Counted from the first letter of the stretch, positions 1 through 7,933 are shown. The stretch is 64,000 nucleotides of DNA from Aquisalinus flavus (GCF_022559625.1 NZ_CP042288.1:1512409-1576408); one strand, 5' to 3'. The notes: generated by a model from the letters alone, not told the origin. Translations and numbers: made by a program.

Positions 1-1202
1 TTATAGGTCGCCGAGACTTCGCCGCGGCGCTCCTCGACCTTGCTGTCGGCGCCGCCGAAGTCGATTTCCATGCGGCTGCCATCCTCGGCTACCATGTAGA
101 GCGCGGCTTCATTATCGACGAAATTATAGGCTATCTCCCCGGCCAGTTCGAAGGACCGGCCCTCGCCATAGTCCCAGCTTTGCTCGCCGCGCAGGATCGA
201 TTCACCCTCATAGGTTTCCTGCTCATAGCGGTCGCCGCCGAGATAGATATCACCTTCATGGCTGGCAACGGACTGCCAGTATTCGCTGTTTTCGCGATAA
301 TTGAACCCGATCAGCTTCAGCCTGCCACCGAGGAAATCTAAGGCATAATCCGCGCCGAATTCGGAATTCCAAGCATCCTCGGCTTCGGTGAACCGGCGCA
401 GTTCCAGCGGCCCCGCGGGCATCAGCGGGTAATTCTCGGAAAAGACGGAACTCTCGAAATCGAACAGGCCGAGCTTCATGTTGAAATTGGCTTCATTGCC
501 CGCAGCGCTCTTGTGGCCGAGGGTCACGGTCAACTCCGGCTCCTCGCCCTTGGGCTCAACCTCCTCATAGCGCCGCTCGAGCCGCTCGCTCGCGGCATTG
601 GTGACGAATTCATCTCCCCACGCCCCGTTGCGGAACGAGTTGTTGGCGAGGCCGAGCGTGTACGTCACATCGTTGCTCTTGCCACTGACAGATACAGACC
701 CGTTCAGAAGCCGCGACGCCAGTCCCTTGCGGAACTGCGGACGGTATTCCCAATTGCCTGTCGTCTTTTCCTGGTCGAGGATAACATTGGCGACCTGCCC
801 GGACAGGCCGGAGATGCCCAGCGTCGCGCCATCGACGATCTCGATACGGACGACTGCCTCTGCCGAAGTCTGGCTCAGGATGGAAATCGGATTATTCGAC
901 TTGCCGGAAACACGTGCACCATTGATCAGGACATTATAGCCACCCTGCCCAAACCCGCGCCGTTCATCGCCCTCGCGGATCTGAAAGCCTGGTACATTGC
1001 GCAGCATATCCGTCGCGGTCTGGGGAGCGAAGCGCTCAAAATACCCCGTCAGAAAAACCTGTTTGCCGTCTTCGGTATAGGCAAATGGCGAGCCGGCTCT
1101 GCCCGGGTCCCGCTCAGACGCTTCCTCCTGGGCTGCCGCGGCGCCAACGGACAGCACCGCGATCGCGGCGAAAACTGTGGCAGAGACGTTGACCTTGACC
1201 AT
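1..1202 (-). CDS. TonB-dependent receptor, 3' end outside window
   Basis: Outer-membrane receptor that would use TonB-ExbBD energy to import a substrate I cannot name. Reading the minus strand from ATG at 1202 gives 400 codons with no stop before the window edge, so only the N-terminal half is present. Residues 1-24 look like a signal peptide (VKVNV start, hydrophobic run, AAAAQ end). Residues about 45-165 form the plug: TDMLRNVPGFQIREGDERR, then VLINGARVSGKSN and VVRIEIVDGA, all typical of the plug domain. The remainder alternates aromatic and polar residues like beta-barrel strands. It follows nuoE on the same strand after 113 bp. GAGGGA lies 8 nt before ATG and sits in a hairpin (see next entry). 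The receptor family is clear; the substrate is unknown. Confidence 0.88.
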   Translation of the reverse strand, partial: MVKVNVSATVFAAIAVLSVGAAAAQEEASERDPGRAGSPFAYTEDGKQVFLTGYFERFAPQTATDMLRNVPGFQIREGDERRGFGQGGYNVLINGARVSGKSNNPISILSQTSAEAVVRIEIVDGATLGISGLSGQVANVILDQEKTTGNWEYRPQFRKGLASRLLNGSVSVSGKSNDVTYTLGLANNSFRNGAWGDEFVTNAASERLERRYEEVEPKGEEPELTVTLGHKSAAGNEANFNMKLGLFDFESSVFSENYPLMPAGPLELRRFTEAEDAWNSEFGADYALDFLGGRLKLIGFNYRENSEYWQSVASHEGDIYLGGDRYEQETYEGESILRGEQSWDYGEGRSFELAGEIAYNFVDNEAALYMVAEDGSRMEIDFGGADSKVEERRGEVSATY

Positions 1203-1231
1203 CTACTAATTCCCTCGTATCTTTTGAGGGA
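1203..1231 (-). promoter_or_regulatory. Hairpin covering the ribosome-binding site of the TonB-dependent receptor
   Basis: On the minus strand TCCCTC (1231-1226), a 9-nt AT-rich loop and GAGGGA (1216-1211) form a 6-bp stem. GAGGGA is also the Shine-Dalgarno sequence, 8 nt before the ATG at 1202. Pairing would hide it. The pairing is seen; control of receptor translation is inference. Confidence 0.4.
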
Positions 1232-1315
1232 GTGCATCACCGTTGGCGGCAATTTACGACTAAATCTTTAGTAATAGATAGGTGATGGCCATCAATGCGG
1301 GTCGCTATAGGCTTC

Positions 1316-1975
1316 TTACTCTGCCTTCGCCGGCTCCGAGTTCGGCAGCTTGTCGATGGGTTTGGCCATCGAGCCATCATAAAGGCTCTCATCCTTCAGC
1401 GTCGTGTTCTCGCCTTCCGGATCGGAGGTATGACGGTTCGGGTTCTGCGTGCCCGGCTCGACATGCTCGCCTGCCTGCAGCTTGTCGAGGATCGCACCGA
1501 AATTATCCGGCGTCAGGTCCTCGTAGTAGTAATCGTTGATCTGCGCCATCGGGGCGTTGCAGCAGGCGCCGAGGCATTCGACCTCGAGCCAGGACAGCCT
1601 GCCATTGATCGCCATTTCCGGGCCGATCTTCTCGCGGCAGACCTCTTTCAGCTCTTCCGCGCCACGCAGCATGCACGGGGTCGTGCCGCAAAGCTGGACG
1701 AAGAACTCGCCGACTGGCGCGAGATTGAACATCGTATAGAAAGTCGCGACCTCATAGACGCGGATATAGGGCATATCCAGCTGCTTCGCGATCGTCTCCA
1801 TTGCCGGGATCGATATCCAGCCTTCCTGCTTCTGGGCACGCCAGAGCATCGGGATCACCGCAGAGGCCTGACGCCCGGCGGGAAACTTGGCGACCTGCGT
1901 CTCGCACCAGTTCGCATTCTCCTCGCTCCACTGGAAGGAAGCCGGCTGGTTGGTCGCAGGTTTACGGGATGCCAT
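1316..1975 (-). CDS. nuoE: NADH-quinone oxidoreductase subunit E (24 kDa subunit)
   Basis: Peripheral-arm subunit of respiratory complex I carrying the [2Fe-2S] cluster N1a beside the NuoF flavin site. The 219-aa protein has the thioredoxin-like ferredoxin fold of the family. Ligands are C96 and C101 (LCGTTPC) and C134 and C138 (CLGAC), spaced C-x4-C and C-x3-C as expected. VYEVATFYTMFNLAPVG is the family signature. The tail after about residue 165 is polar, rich in Asp, Glu, Asn and Lys, and longer than in E. coli NuoE; such tails occur in alphaproteobacterial homologues. ATG at 1975 is preceded by AAAGAGA. It is the last nuo gene visible; the next gene on the strand is the TonB-dependent receptor, not nuoF. 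Confidence 0.96.
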   Translation of the reverse strand: MASRKPATNQPASFQWSEENANWCETQVAKFPAGRQASAVIPMLWRAQKQEGWISIPAMETIAKQLDMPYIRVYEVATFYTMFNLAPVGEFFVQLCGTTPCMLRGAEELKEVCREKIGPEMAINGRLSWLEVECLGACCNAPMAQINDYYYEDLTPDNFGAILDKLQAGEHVEPGTQNPNRHTSDPEGENTTLKDESLYDGSMAKPIDKLPNSEPAKAE

Positions 1976-2076
1976 GGATCGTCTCTTTCAATGATAGTCG
2001 CGCACTGGTGCTAAGATCGTTCAGCGACAGGAACTAGCATATTTTGAGAAGATGGAAACCCTGCTGCGGCAACAGC

Positions 2077-2472
2077 TCACGCCATTTCAGAAAGATCCTG
2101 TAAGGCTTTTCGCTTGTTTTCGAGAGCTCTCTCCTCCTGCCGGATTGAGCGCTCTAGCATGGCGATCCGATACTGCCGAACCCAACCGCCAACAACGGGA
2201 ACACTGCATAGCTTCAAAGATCGCGTCATGGGTATCAACAGCATGGGCAATGTCACCAAAACAGGCGCCCACTCATTTCCTAGCCTGATATCAAGACTAG
2301 GCTGGCAAAACCAAATCCAGAACCAGAAGAATCCCGCCCCGCTGGCCCATATGACAAAACCACCCAGAAATTCTGCCAAGGTGGCGTTTCGTTCAATCGT
2401 GACAAAAATCAATACAGCGAGGCCGACGGATATTATGAACGCTAGTAACTGAAACAAAAACGGTATTTCCAT
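2077..2472 (-). CDS. Small membrane protein in the nuo operon (paralogue of the neighbour at 2565-2981)
   Basis: I do not recognise a family. The 131-aa protein starts MEIPFLFQLLAFIISVG and has three likely membrane segments (about residues 5-25, 35-55 and 66-83), then a basic amphipathic tail. The tail, about residues 90-110 (VPVVGGWVRQYRIAMLERSI), resembles that of the next upstream gene (LPLLGAPIRAYRSALLRRQI), so the two look like old tandem duplicates. ATG at 2472 has GAGGGA 7 nt upstream; a longer reading frame back to 2946 only overlaps the neighbouring gene and is rejected. The DNA is visibly more AT-rich than the nuo genes around it. Position between nuoD and nuoE suggests a link with complex I, which is inference only. 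Confidence 0.7.
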   Translation of the reverse strand: MEIPFLFQLLAFIISVGLAVLIFVTIERNATLAEFLGGFVIWASGAGFFWFWIWFCQPSLDIRLGNEWAPVLVTLPMLLIPMTRSLKLCSVPVVGGWVRQYRIAMLERSIRQEERALENKRKALQDLSEMA

Positions 2473-2564
2473 AGAACTTCCCTCGTTTCGGCGAGCCCAG
2501 CACGTATCGACCAGATGCTGAGACGAGAATGAAAGCCTTGAAAGCAAGGAAAGATACCCTTGCA

Positions 2565-2981
2565 TCAATCCTGTTGTCCCCGCCCTGCGCCCATGCCTTC
2601 CATTTTCGCGAGCCGCTTTTGCGCCTGCGCGATCTGGCGGCGCAACAGGGCCGAGCGATAGGCGCGGATCGGCGCGCCCAATAGCGGCAGGCGCACGGTT
2701 ACGTCCGTACGCAGCATCAGGATCAGAACGACCAGCGCCGGCAGATACCATTTCAGGTAATCGGTTGAATACATCTCGATCCGCCCCTCGGTCACCGCCT
2801 GCCCGAGCGGCACCATGACGAGGCCGATGAACCCGCCGAACAGAAAGCCGAAAATCAGCGCGCCGAGATGGGTCAGCCATGGCTTGCCGCCACGGTGCTC
2901 CGGCCTGAACCAGACGAATGACAGGGCAAACACGATGATCGCCCACAGCACAGCGGTCACGCCCTGCGCCAGCAGCATCAT
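2565..2981 (-). CDS. Small membrane protein in the nuo operon (first of a tandem pair)
   Basis: Unrecognised 138-aa membrane protein starting MMLLAQGVTAVLWAII. It has three hydrophobic stretches (about residues 6-25, 42-62 and 83-97), then a positively charged helix ending KRLAKMEGMGAGRGQQD. The frame could extend to 3062, but that would overlap the end of nuoD by 56 bp; ATG at 2981 leaves a 25-bp gap and starts directly before the first membrane segment. The region VRLPLLGAPIRAYRSALLRR is shared, with substitutions, by the downstream gene. Possible roles are assembly or membrane anchoring near complex I, but nothing in the sequence proves it. Confidence 0.72.
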   Translation of the reverse strand: MMLLAQGVTAVLWAIIVFALSFVWFRPEHRGGKPWLTHLGALIFGFLFGGFIGLVMVPLGQAVTEGRIEMYSTDYLKWYLPALVVLILMLRTDVTVRLPLLGAPIRAYRSALLRRQIAQAQKRLAKMEGMGAGRGQQD

Positions 2982-3006
2982 CTCTGGCGGCAGCTGTTCC
3001 ACGCGC

Positions 3007-4227
3007 CTATCGGTCGATTTCGCCGAAGACGATATCCAGTGTACCGATGATCGCCGAAACATCGGCCAGCATGTGGCCGCGGTTCATCCAGTCCATCGCC
3101 TGCAAATGGGCATAGCCCGGCGCCCGGATCTTGCAGCGATAGGGCTTGTTGGTGCCGTCGGAGACCAGATAGACGCCGAACTCCCCCTTCGGGGCCTCGA
3201 CGCAGGCATACACCTCACCCGCCGGAATATGCGGGCCTTCCGTATACAGCTTGAAGTGATGGATCAGCGCTTCCATCGAGCCCTTCATCTCGCCACGGCG
3301 CGGCGGTGCGATCTTGCCGTCCTCGCTCATGACCGGGCCCGGCTCAAGCAGCTTGATGCACTGCTTGATGATCTTGACCGATTGCAGCATCTCCTCGATG
3401 CGGCACAGATAGCGGTCATAGCAATCACCATTCTTGCCGAGCGGAATGTCGAACTCCAGCTCGTCATAGATCTCGTAGGGCTGCGACTTGCGCAGGTCCC
3501 AAGCAACGCCCGAGCCGCGCAGCATGACGCCGGAAAAGCCCCAGTCGAACGCCTCTTCCTTGGTCACGACGCCGATATCGACATTGCGCTGCTTGAAAAT
3601 GCGGTTATTGGTGATCAGCTGTTCGATCTCGTCGAGCACCTTCGGGAAATGGTCGCACCAGACATCGATATCGTCGATCAACTTTTGCGGCAGGTCCTGG
3701 TGAACGCCGCCAATGCGGAAATAGGCTGCGTGCATGCGGCTGCCGGATGCGCGCTCATAGAACACCATCAGCTTCTCGCGCTCCTCGAAGCCCCAGAGCG
3801 GCGGCGTCAGCGCGCCGACATCCATGGCCTGGGTCGTCACGTTCAACAGGTGCGACAGAAGACGGCCGATCTCCGAATAGATGACCCGGATGATCTTGCC
3901 CCGGCGCGGCACCTCGATGCCCAGAAGGCGCTCCGCTGCGAGGCAGAAGGCATGCTCCTGGTTCATCGGCGCGACATAATCCAGCCGGTCGAAATACGGG
4001 ATCGCCTGCAAATAGGTCTTGTACTCGATCAGCTTTTCCGTGCCCCGGTGCAGAAGGCCGATATGCGGATCGACGCGTTCGACAACCTCGCCATCCAGCT
4101 CCAGCACGAGCCGCAGCACGCCGTGCGCGGCCGGGTGCTGTGGGCCGAAATTGATGGTGAAGTTGCGCTCGCCAGCCTTGTCGGAGGCGGAGTCTTCAAC
4201 GGTTACGACTTTGGTTCCGTCAGCCAT
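3007..4227 (-). CDS. nuoD: NADH-quinone oxidoreductase subunit D (49 kDa subunit)
   Basis: Complex I subunit that helps form the quinone site at the junction of the peripheral and membrane arms; it is homologous to the large subunit of [NiFe] hydrogenases without the metal cysteines. The 406-aa length is normal for a NuoD not fused to NuoC. Conserved stretches are [20 protein letters not shown] near the N-terminus, [25 protein letters not shown], the central [11 protein letters not shown] and the C-terminal [24 protein letters not shown] at 4227 is followed by a short charged leader usual in alphaproteobacteria. Upstream it is separated from nuoC by an unrelated four-helix-bundle gene and its repeat arrays. 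Confidence 0.97.
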   Translation of the reverse strand: MADGTKVVTVEDSASDKAGERNFTINFGPQHPAAHGVLRLVLELDGEVVERVDPHIGLLHRGTEKLIEYKTYLQAIPYFDRLDYVAPMNQEHAFCLAAERLLGIEVPRRGKIIRVIYSEIGRLLSHLLNVTTQAMDVGALTPPLWGFEEREKLMVFYERASGSRMHAAYFRIGGVHQDLPQKLIDDIDVWCDHFPKVLDEIEQLITNNRIFKQRNVDIGVVTKEEAFDWGFSGVMLRGSGVAWDLRKSQPYEIYDELEFDIPLGKNGDCYDRYLCRIEEMLQSVKIIKQCIKLLEPGPVMSEDGKIAPPRRGEMKGSMEALIHHFKLYTEGPHIPAGEVYACVEAPKGEFGVYLVSDGTNKPYRCKIRAPGYAHLQAMDWMNRGHMLADVSAIIGTLDIVFGEIDR

Positions 4228-4248
4228 GGGTGGCGCCTCCAGCGGTAA

Positions 4249-4283
4249 GTGATTGGTGATTGGTGATTGGTGAATAGTGCATG
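4249..4283 (+). repeat. Left heptad array beside the four-helix-bundle gene
   Basis: Five 7-bp units in perfect register on the plus strand: GTGATTG three times, then GTGAATA and GTGCATG. The array ends one base before the stop codon of the four-helix-bundle gene (4285-4287). Read 5' to 3' it points into that gene. A matching array on the opposite strand stands at the other end (4655-4696). Confidence 0.85.
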
Positions 4284-4284
4284 G

Positions 4285-4668
4285 CTAGCGATCTTTCCTG
4301 CCAATCAGTTTGCGGATAAGGCCATTGAGCATTTTGCCGATGCGGGTTGATTGACCAAGCAAGTGTCCAGCCTCCTGCTCCTTTATAAACTCCAACCTTC
4401 GCGACAAAAGGATTTGTGTCTCAAGTTCTTTCAGGGATCCTTGGGAAATGCGCAAAAACTGAATAAAAGCCTGAGTGGTCTCTCGCCCAAATCCCTCTGC
4501 GATATTGGAAGGAATTGAAACGCTGCTGCGACGCATCTGCGAGACAAGCCCAAATTGTTCTTCACGCGGATAAGCTGATGTAATCCTGTAAATCTCTACG
4601 CTCAAATCCATGGCATATTTCCAGACATCCAGATCGCGATAGTCAGTGATTGCCTTTTCACCATTCAC
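4285..4668 (-). CDS. Four-helix-bundle protein (23S rRNA intervening-sequence/bAvd-like family)
   Basis: A 127-aa protein with the family hallmarks: YRDLDVWKYAMDLSVEIYRI near the start, EEQFGLVSQMRRSSVSIPSNIAEGFGR in the middle and FLRISQGSLKELETQILLS later. This fold is known from proteins encoded in rRNA intervening sequences and from the accessory protein Avd of diversity-generating retroelements; its function in free-standing genes is not established. The start is taken as GTG at 4668, which is itself the first base triplet of a repeat heptad (GTGAATG); no ATG lies before the conserved YRDL motif. The gene is distinctly AT-richer than nuoC and nuoD, between which it lies, and inward-facing heptad arrays flank it. 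I infer it arrived as a discrete unit. No reverse transcriptase or template repeat is present here. Confidence 0.85.
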   Translation of the reverse strand: MNGEKAITDYRDLDVWKYAMDLSVEIYRITSAYPREEQFGLVSQMRRSSVSIPSNIAEGFGRETTQAFIQFLRISQGSLKELETQILLSRRLEFIKEQEAGHLLGQSTRIGKMLNGLIRKLIGRKDR

Positions 4669-4696
4669 AATTCACTACCCACCATTCGCCACCCAC
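4655..4696 (-). repeat. Right heptad array containing the start codon of the four-helix-bundle gene
   Basis: On the minus strand six 7-bp units run in register: GTGGGTG, GCGAATG, GTGGGTA, GTGAATT, GTGAATG, GTGAAAA. The first shares its G with the nuoC stop codon TAG (4698-4696) and the fifth supplies the GTG start of the four-helix-bundle gene. With the array at 4249-4283 it forms an inverted pair of consensus GTGAATG/GTGATTG. Confidence 0.82.
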
Positions 4697-5298
4697 TACT
4701 CCGCCTTTTCATCGCCAGGCAGCACATATTCGGCGCCTTCCCACGGGGAGAGATAATCGAAATTGCGGTATTCCTGCGTCAACTGCACCGGCTCGTAGAC
4801 GACGCGCGACAGTTCATCGTCATAGCGCACTTCGTAATGGCCGGTCAGCGGAAAATCCTTGCGCAGCGGATAGCCCTCGAAACCGTAATCGGTGAGGATA
4901 CGGCGCATGTCCGGATGGCCCTCGAACTGGATGCCATACATGTCGAACGCCTCTCGTTCGAACCAGTTGGCACACGGAAAGACGTCGATGGAGGTCGGGA
5001 TCGTCTGGTCCTCGCCGACAGCGACCTTGACGCGGATACGCTGGTTCGCATGCAGGCTGAGCAGATGATAGACGACGTCGAAGCGCTTGGTGCGTTCGGG
5101 ATAGTCAACACCGCACAGGTCAATCAGCTGCAGGAACTGGCACAGCTGGTCGTCACGCAGGAATTTAAGAACAGGGATGACGGTTGACGTACTGGTGGTG
5201 ATCGCCAGCTCGCCAAACGCGATCTCGGCGCTCATGATCGCGTCGCCTAGCTGGGCTTCGAGGTGTTCCTTGAGTTCTAAAAGCTCGTCTTTGGTCAT
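4696..5298 (-). CDS. nuoC: NADH-quinone oxidoreductase subunit C (30 kDa subunit)
   Basis: Peripheral-arm subunit of complex I that contacts NuoD and NuoB. The protein is 200 aa, the usual size of the stand-alone alphaproteobacterial and mitochondrial form. The diagnostic block [25 protein letters not shown] followed by [12 protein letters not shown] is intact, and the C-terminus [16 protein letters not shown] is typical. The ATG at 5298 follows the upstream TPR/TonB-C gene by 6 bp, so the two are probably translated from one message. The next gene downstream on the strand is the four-helix-bundle insertion, which begins within 28 bp of the nuoC stop. Confidence 0.97.
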   Translation of the reverse strand: MTKDELLELKEHLEAQLGDAIMSAEIAFGELAITTSTSTVIPVLKFLRDDQLCQFLQLIDLCGVDYPERTKRFDVVYHLLSLHANQRIRVKVAVGEDQTIPTSIDVFPCANWFEREAFDMYGIQFEGHPDMRRILTDYGFEGYPLRKDFPLTGHYEVRYDDELSRVVYEPVQLTQEYRNFDYLSPWEGAEYVLPGDEKAE

Positions 5299-5304
5299 GA
5301 ATGC

Positions 5305-6078
5305 CTAACCTGCCGTGAAGGTAACGGTTACGGGAACGTCCCGCGTGATGACGAAATAGCCGCTTTGGATCGCCGGGTCAAAACGCCATGACGACACAGT
5401 CGTCATGGCCGCCGGCGCAAGACACGGGTCCGTCGAATCGAGGATGCGAATATTGACCGGGTCGCCGGTGACGGAGACGTCGAACACCACCGAGACCCTG
5501 TATTCCGGCGCGCCGCGTGCACACCCGGCGGGGAAGCTCGGCGCGCGGGTCGATACCGGCTTCATCGGTCTGTCCGGCAGATCGGTCGGGATTTTTACGC
5601 CCGTCTCGATTTCCAGCTCGTGGATCATCTGCTGGATCGTGTCGGCAGAGCCATAGAGACGGTCATGCTCGCGCAGGACAGAGAGCGCCTCTTCTGGCCG
5701 GCCCTGAAATACATAGAGCTCGGCCAGCGCCTGAACGATTTCGTCGCGCTGCCAGCCGGGCACGCCGGGCAGCGCAAGCGCCGCCTGCAGGTCCGTCTCG
5801 GCGGCGCCAAGGTCACCGCCCTCACCGGCGACATGGGCCTTGGCCCGCGCCAGCAGCAGGGCGGCCCTGTCGGCATCGTTCAGCCCGCGATCGTCAAGCC
5901 GACTACTGATACGTGCGACCGCAGCAGCACGATCACCATCACCGGACAGCTCCATCGCCGCGGCAATTTCGCGATCGGTCTTGCGGGAGACGTCCTGCGC
6001 CAGGGCCGGGGCCAGGGCGAACAGGGTACCGGTCAAGACTGACAGCGCGGTCCATTTTCTGAACAGGTGAAACACCAT
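5305..6078 (-). CDS. Exported protein with TPR-like region and TonB C-terminal-like domain
   Basis: 257-aa protein beginning MVFHLFRKWTALSVLTGTLFALAPALAQ, a clear signal peptide cut near residue 28. Residues about 35-150 are helical and Ala-rich, with TPR-like motifs (DLGAAETDLQAALALPG, ALAELYVFQGRPEEALSVL). Residues about 175-257 look like a TonB C-terminal domain (YRVSVVFDVSVTGDPVNIRI, SSWRFDPAIQSG). It lacks the membrane anchor and proline linker of a true TonB. The ATG at 6078 overlaps the TAA of the preceding gene by one base; the longer frame back to 6297 is a shadow. Lying between nuoB and nuoC it is co-transcribed with complex I, but no link to respiration can be read from the sequence. 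Confidence 0.78.
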   Translation of the reverse strand: MVFHLFRKWTALSVLTGTLFALAPALAQDVSRKTDREIAAAMELSGDGDRAAAVARISSRLDDRGLNDADRAALLLARAKAHVAGEGGDLGAAETDLQAALALPGVPGWQRDEIVQALAELYVFQGRPEEALSVLREHDRLYGSADTIQQMIHELEIETGVKIPTDLPDRPMKPVSTRAPSFPAGCARGAPEYRVSVVFDVSVTGDPVNIRILDSTDPCLAPAAMTTVSSWRFDPAIQSGYFVITRDVPVTVTFTAG

Positions 6079-6395
6079 TACTCCACTCCGTGATGCGTCT
6101 GCGTAAGCAGATCGTCGGTGATGATCATGGTGATCTCCGGGCGGCGCTCCAGGACGACCTCCTTCATCACAGTGCTCGCATCGACATAGGCCTCGGAAAG
6201 CCGCGCCTTGTCGCGGCTCTCCTCGTCGGGCCAGCGCGCATAGGCCGCCCACCAGCCGTCCTTCGTGTGATGCAGCCGCGAGCCCATGCCGCCGCATTCC
6301 TCAATGAACCCCTTGGTCAGCTCACGCCAGGCCAAGCGGAAGTCGGCGATCCGGTCCGGATCGACCTTCCATTGATAGAGAACGGCGAAGCTCAT
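6078..6395 (-). CDS. Antibiotic-biosynthesis-monooxygenase (ABM)-like small protein
   Basis: 105-aa protein of the dimeric alpha/beta ferredoxin-like fold. The start MSFAVLYQWKVDPDRIADFRLAWRE and the later HHTKDGWWAAYARWPDEESRD match ABM-type proteins, whose members include monooxygenases, haem-degrading enzymes and proteins of unknown role. No specific catalytic residue set can be assigned. It begins 6 bp after nuoB and its stop overlaps the next start, so it sits tightly inside the nuo operon. Some related proteins act on quinone-like aromatic substrates; a link to the quinone handled by complex I would be speculation. Confidence 0.72.
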   Translation of the reverse strand: MSFAVLYQWKVDPDRIADFRLAWRELTKGFIEECGGMGSRLHHTKDGWWAAYARWPDEESRDKARLSEAYVDASTVMKEVVLERRPEITMIITDDLLTQTHHGVE

Positions 6396-6401
6396 GGCGG
6401 G

Positions 6402-7022
6402 TTACCTGACGATCGAGCCCTCGCGGCGGATCTTCTTCTGCAGCTGCAGCAGGCCATAGATCAGCGCTTCGGCGGTCGGCGGGCAGCCCGGCACATAGAC
6501 ATCGACCGGCACGATCCGGTCGCAGCCGCGCACGACGGAATAGCTGTAATGGTAATAGCCACCGCCATTGGCGCAGGACCCCATCGAGACCACGTAGCGC
6601 GGCTCCGGCATCTGGTCGTAGACCTTGCGCAGGGCGGGCGCCATTTTGTTGGTCAGCGTGCCGGCGACGATCATCAGGTCGGACTGGCGCGGCGAGGCGC
6701 GCGGCGCCATACCGAACCGCTCCATGTCATAGCGCGGCATGGAAGCCTGCATCATCTCCACCGCGCAACAGGCAAGGCCGAAGGTCATCCACATCAGCGA
6801 GCCGGTCCGGGCCCAGTTGATCACGGCATCAGAGGACGTCGTGAAGAAACCGCGGTCGGCAAGCTCATCGGAGAGCTGGGTGAAGAAGGGGTCTTTTTCG
6901 GTCGGCAGATAGCCTTCGCCGCTCGCCCGCGCCGCCTGGCCATAGGCCGGCGCGATGATGTCCCTGCCCGTTGCCGGGCTGTGTCCGCTGCCCTGCTTGG
7001 CGTTCTTGTTATCTACCGCCAT
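6402..7022 (-). CDS. nuoB: NADH-quinone oxidoreductase subunit B
   Basis: Complex I subunit carrying the terminal [4Fe-4S] cluster N2, which passes electrons to quinone. Ligands are visible as the tandem pair C85-C86 (LACCAVEMM), C150 ([19 protein letters not shown]) and C180 ([12 protein letters not shown]). The protein has 206 aa from the ATG at 7022, which has AAGGAG 10 nt upstream; a start at 7043 is possible but would lie inside nuoA without its own ribosome site. The chosen start overlaps the 3' end of nuoA by 10 bp. The first 40 residues are a variable polar leader as in other alphaproteobacteria. Confidence 0.97.
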   Translation of the reverse strand: MAVDNKNAKQGSGHSPATGRDIIAPAYGQAARASGEGYLPTEKDPFFTQLSDELADRGFFTTSSDAVINWARTGSLMWMTFGLACCAVEMMQASMPRYDMERFGMAPRASPRQSDLMIVAGTLTNKMAPALRKVYDQMPEPRYVVSMGSCANGGGYYHYSYSVVRGCDRIVPVDVYVPGCPPTAEALIYGLLQLQKKIRREGSIVR

Positions 7023-7408
7023 TCGAGCGCTCCTTTTTTCCACTCATAGGCAAAGCCGATGAAAAACACGGCAAGGAACACGAACATTGACCAGAAGGCG
7101 AAAATCTGGAAATCGCGGTCCATGCCCAACTCGGGGTTGAACAGCGCAACCGCCCACGGGAAGAGGAACGCGACATCGAGATCGACGATGATGAACAAGA
7201 TTGCAACGATGTAGAATTGCACGTCGAACTTCATACGGGCATCGTCGAACGCCTCGAAACCGCACTCATAAGTGGAGACTTTCTCCTGATCGGGGTCTGA
7301 CGGTGCCAAAATGGTCGGCAGCACCAGAAACGCGATACCAATAATGGCAGCGAGCCCAATGAAAATGAGGATAGGCAGATATTCCAGCAAAAAGTCGGAT
7401 CCGGCCAC
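7013..7408 (-). CDS. nuoA: NADH-quinone oxidoreductase subunit A
   Basis: First gene of the nuo operon; small membrane-arm subunit with three transmembrane helices (about residues 8-32, 62-84 and 100-122). The loop [22 protein letters not shown], with the conserved Cys, and the following [20 protein letters not shown] identify the family. The 131 aa start at a GTG (7408) with AGGAATA upstream; no in-frame ATG exists nearer than inside the first helix. The last codons overlap nuoB. Confidence 0.96.
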   Translation of the reverse strand: MAGSDFLLEYLPILIFIGLAAIIGIAFLVLPTILAPSDPDQEKVSTYECGFEAFDDARMKFDVQFYIVAILFIIVDLDVAFLFPWAVALFNPELGMDRDFQIFAFWSMFVFLAVFFIGFAYEWKKGALEWR

Positions 7409-7446
7409 GGGATATTCCTGTCGTTCGAGTCACTAGATTTCATGAG

Positions 7447-7475
7447 CATTTACGCGTTGCCGGTGGGCCGGTCAA
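7447..7475 (-). promoter_or_regulatory. Candidate sigma70-type promoter of the nuo operon
   Basis: On the minus strand TTGACC (7475-7470), a 17-nt spacer and TAAATG (7452-7447) lie 39 nt before the nuoA GTG. Box sequences and spacing fit a housekeeping promoter. Not experimentally supported. Confidence 0.45.
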
Positions 7476-7513
7476 ACATTTGCGGCCCCGTTGCGTCAAA
7501 AAGGAGCGGATCA

Positions 7514-7933
7514 TCAAGCGTCTTGGCCCGGTTCCACCGATTTATGCGCCAGCGCGGCGGCGTTCTTCTCCCAGTTCACGCCGTCGAAGGTATTGACGAC
7601 CACCTCGTCGAAATCCTTCGGGTCATCGAGACAGGCCCACGTCACCGCGAACCCGTCCGGGTTTGATCGCGGTGTATAGAAACTCTTCACGCCGCACACC
7701 GAGCAGAATGTGTGCTGGGCCTTATGCGTGTTAAACGTATAGGTCTTCAGCCGGTCCGCGCCCTGCAGCAACCGGAACCGGCGCGCCGGCAAGATGACAT
7801 GGGTGTTCCTGACCATAGCGCAGATGGAACAATTGCAGTCCTCGATCTCGATCCGCTCGGGCAGCGCCACCTCGAACCGTACAGCCCCGCAGTGGCACCC
7901 GCCCTGCCGCCAGCGCATCGCTGCTTCGCTCAT
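7514..7933 (-). CDS. GFA (glutathione-dependent formaldehyde-activating/CENP-V) family protein
   Basis: 139-aa zinc protein of the GFA/CENP-V fold. Zinc-site cysteines are visible as GCHCGAVRF near residue 13, CNCSIC around residue 34 and FCSVCGVKSF around residue 77. Founding members bind glutathione adducts of formaldehyde, but most have no known substrate and I do not assign one. ATG at 7933 has GGAGAC 8 nt upstream. It is a stand-alone gene, divergent from the trehalase gene, and ends about 40 bp from the nuo promoter. Confidence 0.87.
   Translation of the reverse strand: MSEAAMRWRQGGCHCGAVRFEVALPERIEIEDCNCSICAMVRNTHVILPARRFRLLQGADRLKTYTFNTHKAQHTFCSVCGVKSFYTPRSNPDGFAVTWACLDDPKDFDEVVVNTFDGVNWEKNAAALAHKSVEPGQDA

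Noticed and set aside
2473-2946. 289-codon version of the small membrane protein
   Set aside because: The extra N-terminal part overlaps the upstream paralogue in another frame; ATG 2472 has its own ribosome site.
2815-4248. Long open frame on the plus strand opposite nuoD
   Set aside because: Antisense shadow of a conserved gene in high-G+C DNA; no protein-like motifs.
4249-4696. Heptad arrays as a CRISPR-like array
   Set aside because: Units are only 7 bp and contiguous, with no spacers and no cas genes.
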